Assembly (NCBI GenBank): GCA_035493895.1
Contig: DATJHM010000286.1
Location: forward strand, 1-26,095
Direction: 5' to 3'
From: DATJHM01 sp035493895
GTDB lineage: Bacteria > Chloroflexota > Ktedonobacteria > Ktedonobacterales > Ktedonobacteraceae
DNA: 26,095 bases
Position 1 is the first letter of the stretch; each line of letters opens with the position of its first letter. Below are positions 15,934 to 23,721 of this stretch, in pieces. Position numbers and translations under genes: made by a program. The notes under the pieces are model-generated. The model saw nothing but the letters and a program-made list of their open reading frames with translations. It was not told the DNA's origin and ran no database searches.

Positions 15934-15963
15934 AGGGTACATGAAGACTTTGAGCTTTGTCAA
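15934..15963 (-). promoter_or_regulatory. Promoter of the transporter operon
   Basis: On the minus strand TTGACA (15958-15963) and TACCCT (15934-15939) are separated by 18 bases, as in the sulfatase promoter at 7560-7589. Predicted start is near 15927. Confidence 0.6.
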
Positions 15964-16037
15964 TACTTTGTTGAGTAAGTTGACAAACATTGTCGAGAAT
16001 GATATCGATATATCAGGTTAGTATCAGGCTCTGCCGC

Positions 16038-16066
16038 TTGACAAGATAAATTTTCCTGATTATACT
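16038..16066 (+). promoter_or_regulatory. Strong promoter for the deacetylase gene
   Basis: TTGACA (16038-16043), 17 bases, TATACT (16061-16066): the best sigma-70-type promoter in the window. It is followed directly by TTGATCAATTTACTC (16075-16089), whose reverse complement resembles the shared motif at 7598-7613, 15971-15986 and 18881-18897, so the start region may be covered by a repressor. Confidence 0.65.
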
Positions 16067-16256
16067 TAACATACTTGATCAATTTACTCTACAATGATAC
16101 ATCGAGAAGAGAGCTTCTTTATGAAGCGGTATGAGCGCTCTACCTGTATGCTCACTTCTATTTCGCTCATGGTGCCGATTGCGGAGATGGCCTATTCTGT
16201 GCATCTGGCCTGTTAGCTTGCCTTTTTATGGTGAAACATGTACGTTGGAGGAAGAG

Positions 16257-17120
16257 ATGTATTCTGCATTGAGATTACTGGGTATCTTCGCCCATCCTGA
16301 TGATGAATCGCTAACCTGTGGGGGGACACTTGCCCGCTATGCTCATCAGGGTGTCGAGACATCACTTATTTTTGCCACGCGCGGTGAACGTGGCTGGTTC
16401 GGCAATTGGCGTGATTATCCAGGCGAGCGGGCGTTGGGTTCTCTTCGCGAAACAGAGGTACGCAACGCGAGCAAAGAATTGGGCGTATCTCGCCTCGATT
16501 TCCTGGATTATATCGATGGAGACGTTGACCAGGCAAACGAACATGAGATCATTGCAAAAATTGTTCGCCTGTTGCGGCAGATACGACCACATATCGTCAT
16601 CACGTTCGGTCCAGAGGGCCTCTATGGTCACCCCGACCATATCGCGATTTCGCAGTTCACCGCCTCCGCGATTCTCTGTGCAGCCGATCAACAGTATCCT
16701 TTTGCTACCGATCTTCCACCACACCGTGTCTCAAAACTCTATTATCGTGTGGCTTCAGAGGCATGGTTTACGCGCTATATGCCTGTCTTCGGTGACCTGG
16801 TGATGCAGATAGATGGGCAGGAGCGGCGCGCTCAATCCTGGACAAACTGGACGATGACGACCAGGATCGACGCCAGTGCATACTGGTCCAATGCATGGCG
16901 TGCAGTACTCTGCCATAAGACACAGTTTCGTTTTCCCACCAGACTCCAGAGCCTGTCAGAACAGGATCATCGCTATCTGTGGGGGACTCAGGAGTATTAT
17001 CGTGTCTTTAGTCTGGTGAATGGTGGCCGTAAGGAGGAGCATGATCTTTTTGAGGGGCTTACTCTTCCGGCGAACCTTGAGGTATCTCACACAATAGCTA
17101 ACATTGTGTGTTCTTCGTAG
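16257..17120 (+). CDS. PIG-L/LmbE family zinc deacetylase
   Basis: 287 residues from ATG 16257, preceded by GGAGG; the longer frame starting at 16131 lacks a ribosome site and adds an uncharacteristic cysteine- and arginine-rich stretch. The zinc motif AHPDDE is at residues 12-17 and the third ligand lies in YGHPDHIAI. The family removes N-acetyl groups from GlcNAc-type sugars and from bacillithiol or mycothiol precursors. In this setting, next to a sugar importer and sulfatases, deacetylation of an imported N-acetylated sugar is plausible; thiol metabolism cannot be excluded. Single gene under the promoter at 16038-16066 and divergent from the transporter operon. Confidence 0.9.
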   Translation: MYSALRLLGIFAHPDDESLTCGGTLARYAHQGVETSLIFATRGERGWFGNWRDYPGERALGSLRETEVRNASKELGVSRLDFLDYIDGDVDQANEHEIIAKIVRLLRQIRPHIVITFGPEGLYGHPDHIAISQFTASAILCAADQQYPFATDLPPHRVSKLYYRVASEAWFTRYMPVFGDLVMQIDGQERRAQSWTNWTMTTRIDASAYWSNAWRAVLCHKTQFRFPTRLQSLSEQDHRYLWGTQEYYRVFSLVNGGRKEEHDLFEGLTLPANLEVSHTIANIVCSS

Positions 17121-17217
17121 CTTGCGAGTTTATCCGGTTGATCTTTTTTTGTGAGGGAAAACAAGGAATTTTATCAGTTCATTTATTCTCTTTTCGGTTG
17201 TGTTGCAAAAAAGGAAG

Positions 17218-17272
17218 AAACCTCCTGAAAAGTTCCATATTGTCTGGTGACATACAACCTCTCAGGAAGTTT
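17218..17272. terminator. Bidirectional terminator candidate
   Basis: AAACCTCCTGA (17218-17228) pairs with TCAGGAAGTTT (17262-17272), ten of eleven positions complementary. On the plus strand TCTTTCTG follows; on the minus strand CTTCCTTTTTT follows. It lies between the convergent stops of the deacetylase (17120) and the MFS gene (17310). Confidence 0.55.
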
Positions 17273-17309
17273 TCTTTCTGATGGACAACCCTGCAACGAG
17301 ATGCCGAAT

Positions 17310-18683
17310 TTAATCTATTGCCTCAACCAGTGCAAGTTTTTCCTCTCTCTCCTCAATGTCTGGCGCGACCGCTTTACGGGCATATTCGCGCAGGCCAAAG
17401 ACCACCACGAAAGAGATGACGCACATCCCAATTATATAGAAGACAATCAATGTATAATCGGGCAGACCGGGCGAGAGGGTTTGATGATTGGCATACAGAT
17501 ACGTTGCGATAATCGGCGCTGGCCCGCCCGCTGTGATGGAAGCAAGCTGATAGCCTAGAGAAGCTCCTGTATAGCGCAGTTTGGTCCCGAAGCGTTCCGA
17601 GATCATGGCCGCCTCTGGTCCATACAGCCATGCGTGACAGATGCCCAGAGAGATGACGACCGCGATCGCAATCAGCACGGGATTTTTGGTGCGCAAGAGC
17701 AGGAAGTACGGGTAGGCGTACGCCGCCATCAGCACCAGACCAAGCAGGAACCAGCGTTTGCGCCCGATGATGTCCGAGAGAGTACTAAAACCGAGCGTAC
17801 TGGCGAAGCCTACAATCGCCGTGAGGACGATACCGATGTAGATCGCCGTCGAATCCAGATTCAAAGACCTGGTGCCGTACGTAAAGACGAACGCGGTAAA
17901 GATGTAGAAGGGGGCCTGTTCGCCGGAACGTAGGAGCGTTGTCAACAGAATCTCGCGCCAGTGATATTTGAAGACTTCGAGCAGCGGCGAATGCGAGACG
18001 CGCTTTTCTTCTTTGATCTTGCTAAAGAGCGGCGTCTCCAGCAGGCGGAGTCGTATGACCAGACCAACGACAATCAAAAAGACGCTCAGCAAGAACGGGA
18101 TACGCCAGCCGATGGAGAGAAAGAGAGAACCTGGAAAGATAGCCGTAAAGACAACGATTGCTAATCCCGCCAGGCCCAGGCCCAGAAAGAGACCGGCTTG
18201 AGGCCAGCTGGCCCAGAAACCGCGCCGATGCGTATCGCTGTTTTCCAGTGTCAGGAGCACAGAGCCTCCCCACTCGCCTCCAACTCCGACGCCTTGCAGG
18301 AAACGTAAAATAGAGAGCAGGATTGGGGCCGCGATCCCTAATGTGGCGTAATCCGGGAGAAGTCCGATGAGCAGCGTGGCGATACCCATCAGCAGCATCG
18401 TTGCCACCAGCGTTGATTTGCGCCCGACGCGATCACCAAACCAGCCAAAAAAAGCGCCCCCGACCGGGCGAGCTGCCAGCCCTACGAAATTCGTCGTGAA
18501 GGCCGCAATCACGCCCGCCGTGGGATTGAGCGTGGGAAAGTACAATTTGGCGAAGATCGTGCCGGATAAGAGCGTGTACAAGAAAAAATCGTACCATTCG
18601 ATCGCTGTACCAAGCGTGCTGGAGCCAATGATAGGGGCCATACTGCGCCAGGTCACCTTTTCTTCCGTGATCGTTTGTGCCAT
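17310..18683 (-). CDS. MFS transporter, metabolite:H+ symporter type
   Basis: 457 residues from ATG 18683, which has AGAGGAAG six bases upstream; the frame continues to 18806 but the extra 41 residues are unlike a transporter N-terminus. Twelve membrane segments are apparent. The loop between helices 2 and 3 carries the MFS signature GWFGDRVGRKST, and the segment GVGVGGEWGGSVLL is typical of the MHS subfamily (ShiA, KgtP and ProP relatives), which takes up organic acids, osmolytes or aromatic acids with protons. The substrate cannot be assigned. The promoter at 18845-18873 has the same form as the two sugar-locus promoters, which ties it to the same regulation. Confidence 0.9.
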   Translation of the reverse strand: MAQTITEEKVTWRSMAPIIGSSTLGTAIEWYDFFLYTLLSGTIFAKLYFPTLNPTAGVIAAFTTNFVGLAARPVGGAFFGWFGDRVGRKSTLVATMLLMGIATLLIGLLPDYATLGIAAPILLSILRFLQGVGVGGEWGGSVLLTLENSDTHRRGFWASWPQAGLFLGLGLAGLAIVVFTAIFPGSLFLSIGWRIPFLLSVFLIVVGLVIRLRLLETPLFSKIKEEKRVSHSPLLEVFKYHWREILLTTLLRSGEQAPFYIFTAFVFTYGTRSLNLDSTAIYIGIVLTAIVGFASTLGFSTLSDIIGRKRWFLLGLVLMAAYAYPYFLLLRTKNPVLIAIAVVISLGICHAWLYGPEAAMISERFGTKLRYTGASLGYQLASITAGGPAPIIATYLYANHQTLSPGLPDYTLIVFYIIGMCVISFVVVFGLREYARKAVAPDIEEREEKLALVEAID

Positions 18684-18844
18684 GAAGCTTCCTCTACAAC
18701 TGAAAAAATACACTGCCGTAAAACAACAACGTTCAAGAAAAACTACGTTCTGACGTCCTGTCGTCACCTTTGCCTGACGAACATATCGAGATACAGGCCG
18801 CATCACCGGCCGGATTTTGGCTTAACAGACAGTATCCTGTTCTA

Positions 18845-18873
18845 AGAGTAATTACTGTATGCTGCTTTGTCAA
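18845..18873 (-). promoter_or_regulatory. Promoter of the MFS gene
   Basis: On the minus strand TTGACA (18868-18873) and TACTCT (18845-18850), 17 bases apart. Both boxes equal those of the sulfatase operon promoter, although the surrounding sequence is different. Predicted leader about 155 bases. Confidence 0.6.
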
Positions 18874-18880
18874 TACTTAA

Positions 18881-18897
18881 TTGACTAAATAGATCAA
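18881..18897. promoter_or_regulatory. Shared TTGA-TAA-motif, MFS copy
   Basis: TTGACTAAATAGATCAA lies just upstream of the MFS -35 box. It resembles TTGAGTAAGTTGACAA at 7598-7613 and 15971-15986 and the reverse complement of 16075-16089. TTGA/TCAA arms make it palindromic, as a dimeric regulator site would be. Confidence 0.4.
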
Positions 18898-19097
18898 ATA
18901 AGTCAAAATTGCTACTGTTTACGGCAAATCATCCCTTTAATCGACATAACCCATCGTAAAAAAACAAGTGTAACCATCGTCTGTTTATTACGATTAAAAC
19001 AATATTTTTCGAGATAGAATTTACTGGCAGCTTATTTATTGTTAATATCACACATTTTTCGTTCTTTAAGAGAAAAGGCGACAGAAAGGCAGAAAAT

Positions 19098-20837
19098 ATG
19101 AGTGAGAAGCATTTTGATGCCGTGATTGTTGGCTCAGGATTTGGCGGATCTGTGATGGCGTATCGTTTGGCGAAAGCTGGCCTGCGCGTCTGCCTGTTGG
19201 AGCGGGGAAAGGCATATCCACCTACATCATTCCCGCGTAGTCCTTTTGCGATGAAGAAAAACTTCTGGAATCCAAGCAACGGCTTGTACGGTATGTTCAA
19301 TGTCTGGTCATTCGAGCAGACAAGTTCAATCGTGTCGAGTGGACTTGGTGGAGGCTCTCTCATCTACGCGAATGTGCTGTTGCGCAAGGACGAAAAATGG
19401 TTTGTGCGCGAGGAGCCTCAGCGGGACGGGTATGAGTACTGGCCGGTTACTCTGGCCGATCTTGATTCTCACTATACCAACGTTGAGCAGATGATGAATG
19501 CGCAAAGATATCCCTTCGACCGGTTTCCCTACAACAGGACCGCAAAGACCATTGCCTTAAAAGTTGCCGCCAATGAGATGCATGCAGAGCTATGTATGCC
19601 AAAGCTGGCGGTGACCTTTGGCAACAAAGACGAAGATCCAGTGCCAGGCGAACCAATTCGTGAAGCCGCAAATTTGCATGGTCGCACGCGTTATACCTGC
19701 CGTCTCTGTGGTGAGTGTGATATTGGTTGCAACTATGGGAGCAAGAATACCCTGGATTTTACCTACCTTTCACGTGCTGCACTGGATTACCATGCCGATA
19801 TCCGCACCTGTTGTGAAGTACGCTCCTTTGAGCCAAAGGATGGAGGCGGTTACGCGATCCACTACGTCGTGCATGATCCGGGCAAGTATGAGGGGAAGAA
19901 GGTATCTACCCATGATCCCAACATCCTGCCGCTCCAGACGATTACCGCTGATCGACTGATTCTTTCAGCAGGAACCTATGGCAGCACTTACCTTCTGCTG
20001 AAAGCAAAGAAAAATCAAAAAGCTTTTCGCGGCATCAGTAATCAGCTGGGAACGCACTTTAGTGGCAATGGCGATATGATCAACTTCGCTGTGAAATGTA
20101 GTGATAGTGCCATGGGGAAGCGAGAACCGCGTATCATTGATGGTGGATATGGACCAGTGATCACTGGCGCACTGCGTTTCGGTGATGTAGTTGATGGCGA
20201 TGGAAGCAAGCAGCGTGGCTTCTATATACAGGATGCGGGCTATCCAGAGTTTGTGAACTGGATGCTACAGATCTTTGATGCTCCTGGCGAATTGGAGCAA
20301 GCATTCCATGTCGCGCTTCGTCTTTTTGAAGCGAAGCTGGAGGGACGTGAAGAGACCGATTTCAGTAACTATATCTCTCAGATGTTTGGCTCGTGCGAGC
20401 TTTCTTCCGGCCTGTTGCCTTTGCTTGGTATGGGACGGGATATTCCCAACGGCGTGATGCACTTGCAGCAGGACGATTTGCTTCAGATGAAATGGAAAAA
20501 AGAGCAGGCCGGTCCCTATTATTCCGCGCTCCGAGAAAAAATGCAGCAAATCTCGCAGGTATTGGGGGCAACCTTCATCGATGATCCGCTCTGGTTCCTG
20601 AAGCGCACGATCACGGTGCACCCACTGGGTGGTTGTCCGATGGGACGTAATGCCGCAGAGGGCGTGGTCGATTCATACGGACAGGTCTTTTGTGGTGATG
20701 GTGTGTATGAAGGATTGTATGTGGCTGATGGCTCTGTCATGCCAGGACCCGTGGGCGCTAATCCCAGCCTGACCATTGCCGCTCTTGCAGATCGTTTTGC
20801 AGATGGGATCATCAAGAAACGAGCAGGACAGGTATGA
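19098..20837 (+). CDS. GMC-family FAD oxidoreductase, cholesterol-oxidase-like (ChoD type)
   Basis: 579 residues, about the length of mycobacterial ChoD. The FAD-binding motif VGSGFGGS is at residues 11-18, followed by SSGLGGGSLIYANV. A ferredoxin-like cluster of cysteines, CRLCGECDIGC (Cys201, 204, 207, 211), is characteristic of this GMC branch. The C-terminus has HPLGGCPMG and VADGSVMPGPVGANPSLTIAALADR, carrying the catalytic His-Asn region. Such enzymes oxidise sterols or other bulky alcohols; the true substrate is unknown. No export signal. GAAAGGCAG precedes ATG 19098. First gene of a tight operon: its TGA overlaps the next start as ATGA. Confidence 0.9.
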   Translation: MSEKHFDAVIVGSGFGGSVMAYRLAKAGLRVCLLERGKAYPPTSFPRSPFAMKKNFWNPSNGLYGMFNVWSFEQTSSIVSSGLGGGSLIYANVLLRKDEKWFVREEPQRDGYEYWPVTLADLDSHYTNVEQMMNAQRYPFDRFPYNRTAKTIALKVAANEMHAELCMPKLAVTFGNKDEDPVPGEPIREAANLHGRTRYTCRLCGECDIGCNYGSKNTLDFTYLSRAALDYHADIRTCCEVRSFEPKDGGGYAIHYVVHDPGKYEGKKVSTHDPNILPLQTITADRLILSAGTYGSTYLLLKAKKNQKAFRGISNQLGTHFSGNGDMINFAVKCSDSAMGKREPRIIDGGYGPVITGALRFGDVVDGDGSKQRGFYIQDAGYPEFVNWMLQIFDAPGELEQAFHVALRLFEAKLEGREETDFSNYISQMFGSCELSSGLLPLLGMGRDIPNGVMHLQQDDLLQMKWKKEQAGPYYSALREKMQQISQVLGATFIDDPLWFLKRTITVHPLGGCPMGRNAAEGVVDSYGQVFCGDGVYEGLYVADGSVMPGPVGANPSLTIAALADRFADGIIKKRAGQV

Positions 20838-21892
20838 GACAAGAGGATCAGCACGAACAACAGGTGGCGCAACGCTACCGCGAAGAGATTATTCCGTTCC
20901 AGGCGAGGGATGGCTTCCAGTGCAATCTCATTCATATACAGGGGAAGGGAGAGCCGCACAAAGGGCCGGTGCTGCTTGTGCATGGCGCGGGGGTACGTGC
21001 CAACATCTTCCGTGCTCCCGTCGAGACAACGATCGTCGATTACCTGATCGCTCATCACTATGACGTCTGGCTTGAGAACTGGCGAGCCAGTATCGATCTG
21101 CCTCCCAACACCTGGACGTTGGATCAGGCCGCGCTCTATGACCATCCTGAGGCGGTCAGAACGGTGGTCGAGCGGACGGGGTGGGACAAGATGAAAGCGG
21201 TGATCCACTGCCAGGGCTCCACCAGTTTTATGATGGCTGCTGTCGCCGGATTGCTCCCGCAGGTTACTACGATTGTGAGCAATGCCGTCTCGCTGCACCC
21301 GGTCGTACCAGGGTTCTCCCGCTTCAAGCTACACGTTGGTTTCCCTCTGGTCTCCCCTTTTACCCGCTATCTGAATCCCGAGTGGGGTCTGCATGCGCCG
21401 GGCGGGATTGCAAAAGTGATCGATCTTTTCGTCGAGATGACGCATCATGAGTGTGACAATCCGGTGTGCAAAGAGGTGAGTTTTACCTATGGAGCTGGTT
21501 TTCCGGCATTGTGGCGTCATGAAAATCTGAATGCTGGAACACATGAGTGGCTCAAAAGTGAATTTGCGCATGTCCCGTTAAGCTTCTTCAAACAGATGGC
21601 TCAGTGTATTCGTGCGGGCCACCTGGTCTCTATGGAAGGAGACCTGCCACAGGACTATGTAGCCCAGGCGCCCCGGACGGATGCGCGTCTCGCCTTTTTT
21701 GCCGGTGAGAAGAACCTGTGTTTCCTCCCTGAGAGCCAGAAACGCAGCTTTCAGTTTTTTGACGGGCATCGTAAAGCGTATCACTCCTTGCACATTTTAC
21801 CTCGTTATAGTCACCTGGATGTGTTTATGGGCCAGAACGCCGCAAGGGATGTATTTCCGCTTATGCTTCAAGAGTTGGACAAAATCTCTTAG
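20834..21892 (+). CDS. Alpha/beta hydrolase with cysteine at the nucleophile position
   Basis: 352 residues. The oxyanion strand is LLVHGAG (His50-Gly53), the nucleophile elbow reads IHCQGST with Cys126 where most relatives have serine, and the catalytic histidine is His327 in YSHLDVFMG. Cys nucleophiles are known in dienelactone hydrolases, but this protein resembles the lipase/esterase-like domain found next to, or fused with, cholesterol-oxidase-like GMC enzymes. It starts inside the stop of the oxidase gene (ATGA), so the two are translationally coupled and probably act on the same substrate. The usual acid residue is not obvious: the GEKNLCFLPES segment has Asn where Asp is common. Confidence 0.86.
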   Translation: MRQEDQHEQQVAQRYREEIIPFQARDGFQCNLIHIQGKGEPHKGPVLLVHGAGVRANIFRAPVETTIVDYLIAHHYDVWLENWRASIDLPPNTWTLDQAALYDHPEAVRTVVERTGWDKMKAVIHCQGSTSFMMAAVAGLLPQVTTIVSNAVSLHPVVPGFSRFKLHVGFPLVSPFTRYLNPEWGLHAPGGIAKVIDLFVEMTHHECDNPVCKEVSFTYGAGFPALWRHENLNAGTHEWLKSEFAHVPLSFFKQMAQCIRAGHLVSMEGDLPQDYVAQAPRTDARLAFFAGEKNLCFLPESQKRSFQFFDGHRKAYHSLHILPRYSHLDVFMGQNAARDVFPLMLQELDKIS

Positions 21893-21908
21893 ATAAGGAA
21901 GATATGCA

Positions 21909-22793
21909 ATGACTCCAAATCGTTTACAGAAAGAAACTGGACGGTATGCTCTTGTCGATGGCATCCCCTTCCATCTTCCTGTCGAAGGCAAGCACTCGCA
22001 GGCGTTGATGGCGGCCTTCCCTATAGATGCCGAGAAAGCGCAGGCGCTCTTGCCCGGGAACGAGATCTATCCGTTTCGCCTGTGGCGCAAGGGCCTGCTC
22101 GTAATCACGGTCATTGATTATCGCGTCACCTCTATTGGCAGATACATCGAGTTTAGCATTGCCATTGCCTGCACCCATGGTCCCAGACGAGCACCACGTT
22201 TGCTTCCCGCCCTCTTGATGAAACCCTACGGGACGGGACAATTCGTCTACGACCTGCCGGTGAGCACAGAGATTTCCGTCAAAGGGGGCAAGGGCATATG
22301 GGGCATGCCGAAGCATCAGGCGAACCTTGACTACAGTATTGGCGAGCAAACGGTGAGCAGCCAGTATGACCTGGATGGTCAGATGGCGATGAAAATCGAA
22401 ATTGAGCGCCCGAAAAACACCTGGCTACCGATCAGTATGGGTGCGATAAACTATTGCCAGTTTCGAGGCATGCTTATGATGTCCCGAATCCACTTCGCGT
22501 CCAAACTGGGCTTCTTCCTGGCGAAAAAAGGCTCGGCGCGGTTAACCATCGGCGATCATCCGCGCGTGCAGGCGTTGAAAGACCTCGATATCAGTCCAGA
22601 CCCTCTCTTTACGCTCTACTTTCCTGAAGTCAGAGGTATCCTGGATGACCATATCGAGAGCTGGTTCTTGAACTATGAGCAGTTGCCACAGGAGCATCCC
22701 GAGGGTATGGAAAGCGTGGTTGGCCTGGGTCTCAGTCAGGAATGGCTGTCGCCGCCCAAAAGATCAGAGAGTGAGAAGGAGCAGGTGCCATGA
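21909..22793 (+). CDS. Acetoacetate-decarboxylase-like protein
   Basis: 294 residues. The segment GGKGIWGMPKHQANLDY (about 126-142) matches the conserved core of the acetoacetate decarboxylase family; Lys135 in GMPK is the likely equivalent of the Schiff-base lysine. Members outside solvent-producing clostridia have varied roles, including aldolase-dehydratase chemistry, so the reaction is uncertain. AAGGAAG lies seven bases upstream of ATG 21909. It is 16 bases after the hydrolase stop and its own stop overlaps the next start (ATGA at 22790-22793). Confidence 0.85.
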   Translation: MTPNRLQKETGRYALVDGIPFHLPVEGKHSQALMAAFPIDAEKAQALLPGNEIYPFRLWRKGLLVITVIDYRVTSIGRYIEFSIAIACTHGPRRAPRLLPALLMKPYGTGQFVYDLPVSTEISVKGGKGIWGMPKHQANLDYSIGEQTVSSQYDLDGQMAMKIEIERPKNTWLPISMGAINYCQFRGMLMMSRIHFASKLGFFLAKKGSARLTIGDHPRVQALKDLDISPDPLFTLYFPEVRGILDDHIESWFLNYEQLPQEHPEGMESVVGLGLSQEWLSPPKRSESEKEQVP

Positions 22794-23305
22794 AAGGTAT
22801 AGATCTGAAAAGAAACCTGCTCATTCTGAATAACGCCGTCCTGTTTCTGTGTACCTCGATCTATCTGGGAACAGGCTGGTCGCTCCTCCTGTTTTCTTTT
22901 CCTATCGAACCACAATTGACGGTCGACAATTATTACCTGCAATTCGTTTCTCAGGTGACGCTTGCGACGCAGTTCTTTACCTATATGACCACCCTGATGA
23001 TTGTGCTTGCGATCATTATGACCATTGCGGAATGGAAGACAGGATTGCGCTGGTTCCCCATCATTGTCCTGGTAGGGATCGTTGTGGCAACCGGTTTAAC
23101 GATCGTCTTTATTCTCCCGCTCAATGATCTGATGAGCAAGGGAATCACTGATCCCATTCAACTAAAAAGCATCCTGCACGAGTGGATTTTCCTGAACCAG
23201 ATTCGGGTTGCTCTCTGGACGATCCAGTGGCTGAGTATGATGGTCTACTTCTCCTACCAGGAGAATGTTGCCAGCAAGGCAAAGATAGCAGGAGTAGAGC
23301 AGTGA
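22790..23305 (+). CDS. Four-helix membrane protein, DUF1772-like
   Basis: 171 residues with four hydrophobic segments (about residues 9-33, 51-79, 86-108 and 137-155). The order and size are like the DUF1772/anthrone-oxygenase-like small membrane proteins, but I cannot confirm family membership. Start and stop both overlap neighbours (ATGA before, GTGA after), so it is translationally coupled and belongs to the oxidase operon. It may tether or assist the soluble enzymes at the membrane. Confidence 0.75.
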   Translation: MKGIDLKRNLLILNNAVLFLCTSIYLGTGWSLLLFSFPIEPQLTVDNYYLQFVSQVTLATQFFTYMTTLMIVLAIIMTIAEWKTGLRWFPIIVLVGIVVATGLTIVFILPLNDLMSKGITDPIQLKSILHEWIFLNQIRVALWTIQWLSMMVYFSYQENVASKAKIAGVEQ

Positions 23306-23721
23306 AAACAAAAAAATGGTCTTACTGGGGAGTGATGATCATCGCAGCAACAACTGCGCTGACTGGCTTTTTGCAAATAGTGATGCCGAAGGCCCTGTTA
23401 CGTAAGCTTGAGACAGAGGATACACCGACCAGTCGGCACTTCTTCGGGACTGTTGGTATGTTTATGGTCATTGTTGGTGGTGCCCTTTTGCACGCTCTAT
23501 GGTATCACTCGGGCAGTCGCGTGCTGGTCCTATGGGTGGCGTTACAGAAGTTCGGGGCCAGCGCGGCGGTAGCGATTGGGGTCAAAAGAGCCGTCTTCTC
23601 TCCCCTGGCATTGCTGATTGTGGGTTTTGATTTTTTATCGGGAATACTTGCAACCTGGTACTGGGTACATGTCCTTCTTGCCCGGGAAGGACGGAAGGCG
23701 AGGAGGATATGGACGCGATAA
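23302..23721 (+). CDS. Small membrane protein, unrecognised family
   Basis: 139 residues starting at GTG 23302, inside the stop of the previous gene (GTGA), with GGAG eight bases upstream. An in-frame ATG at 23182 would place 120 bases inside the upstream gene and give an unlikely hydrophilic N-terminus, so it is rejected. Four hydrophobic segments are seen; a charged loop (LLRKLETEDTPTSRHFF) follows the first, and the tail is basic. It overlaps the next gene by 13 bases. Function unknown; its place between membrane and lipase-like genes suggests a role with lipid substrates. Confidence 0.72.
   Translation: MKTKKWSYWGVMIIAATTALTGFLQIVMPKALLRKLETEDTPTSRHFFGTVGMFMVIVGGALLHALWYHSGSRVLVLWVALQKFGASAAVAIGVKRAVFSPLALLIVGFDFLSGILATWYWVHVLLAREGRKARRIWTR

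Larger units (their letters stand above)
15691..16256. promoter_or_regulatory. Divergent regulatory region between transporter operon and deacetylase gene
   Basis: A 566-base stretch without a supported gene. It holds the leader and promoter of the transporter operon, a palindrome, a weak plus-strand promoter (TTGACA 15980-15985, TATCGA 16003-16008), a stronger one at 16038-16066, and a 7-bp inverted repeat ATGAGCG/CGCTCAT (16131-16170) in the deacetylase leader. The segment 15823-16008 resembles 7423-7635. Confidence 0.7.
18684..19097. promoter_or_regulatory. Divergent regulatory region between MFS gene and oxidase operon
   Basis: 414 bases without a gene. It contains the MFS promoter, the motif TTGACTAAATAGATCAA, and a very AT-rich stretch (18840-19060) leading into the oxidase operon. 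A weak plus-strand pair TTTACT and TAATAT, 17 bases apart, begins at about 19020 and could serve the operon, but I am not confident of it. Confidence 0.5.

Noticed and set aside
16131..16256. 42-residue N-terminal extension of the deacetylase, possibly a signal peptide
   Set aside because: No ribosome site at 16131 and the strong GGAGG site serves the ATG at 16257; the extension is more likely the leader.
20519..21298. 259-codon minus-strand frame
   Set aside because: Antisense shadow of the oxidase and hydrolase genes; low complexity and no domain.
23182..23301. Upstream ATG start for the small membrane protein
   Set aside because: It would place 120 bases inside the upstream membrane-protein gene; the GTG at 23302 with GGAG and stop-start overlap fits the operon pattern.
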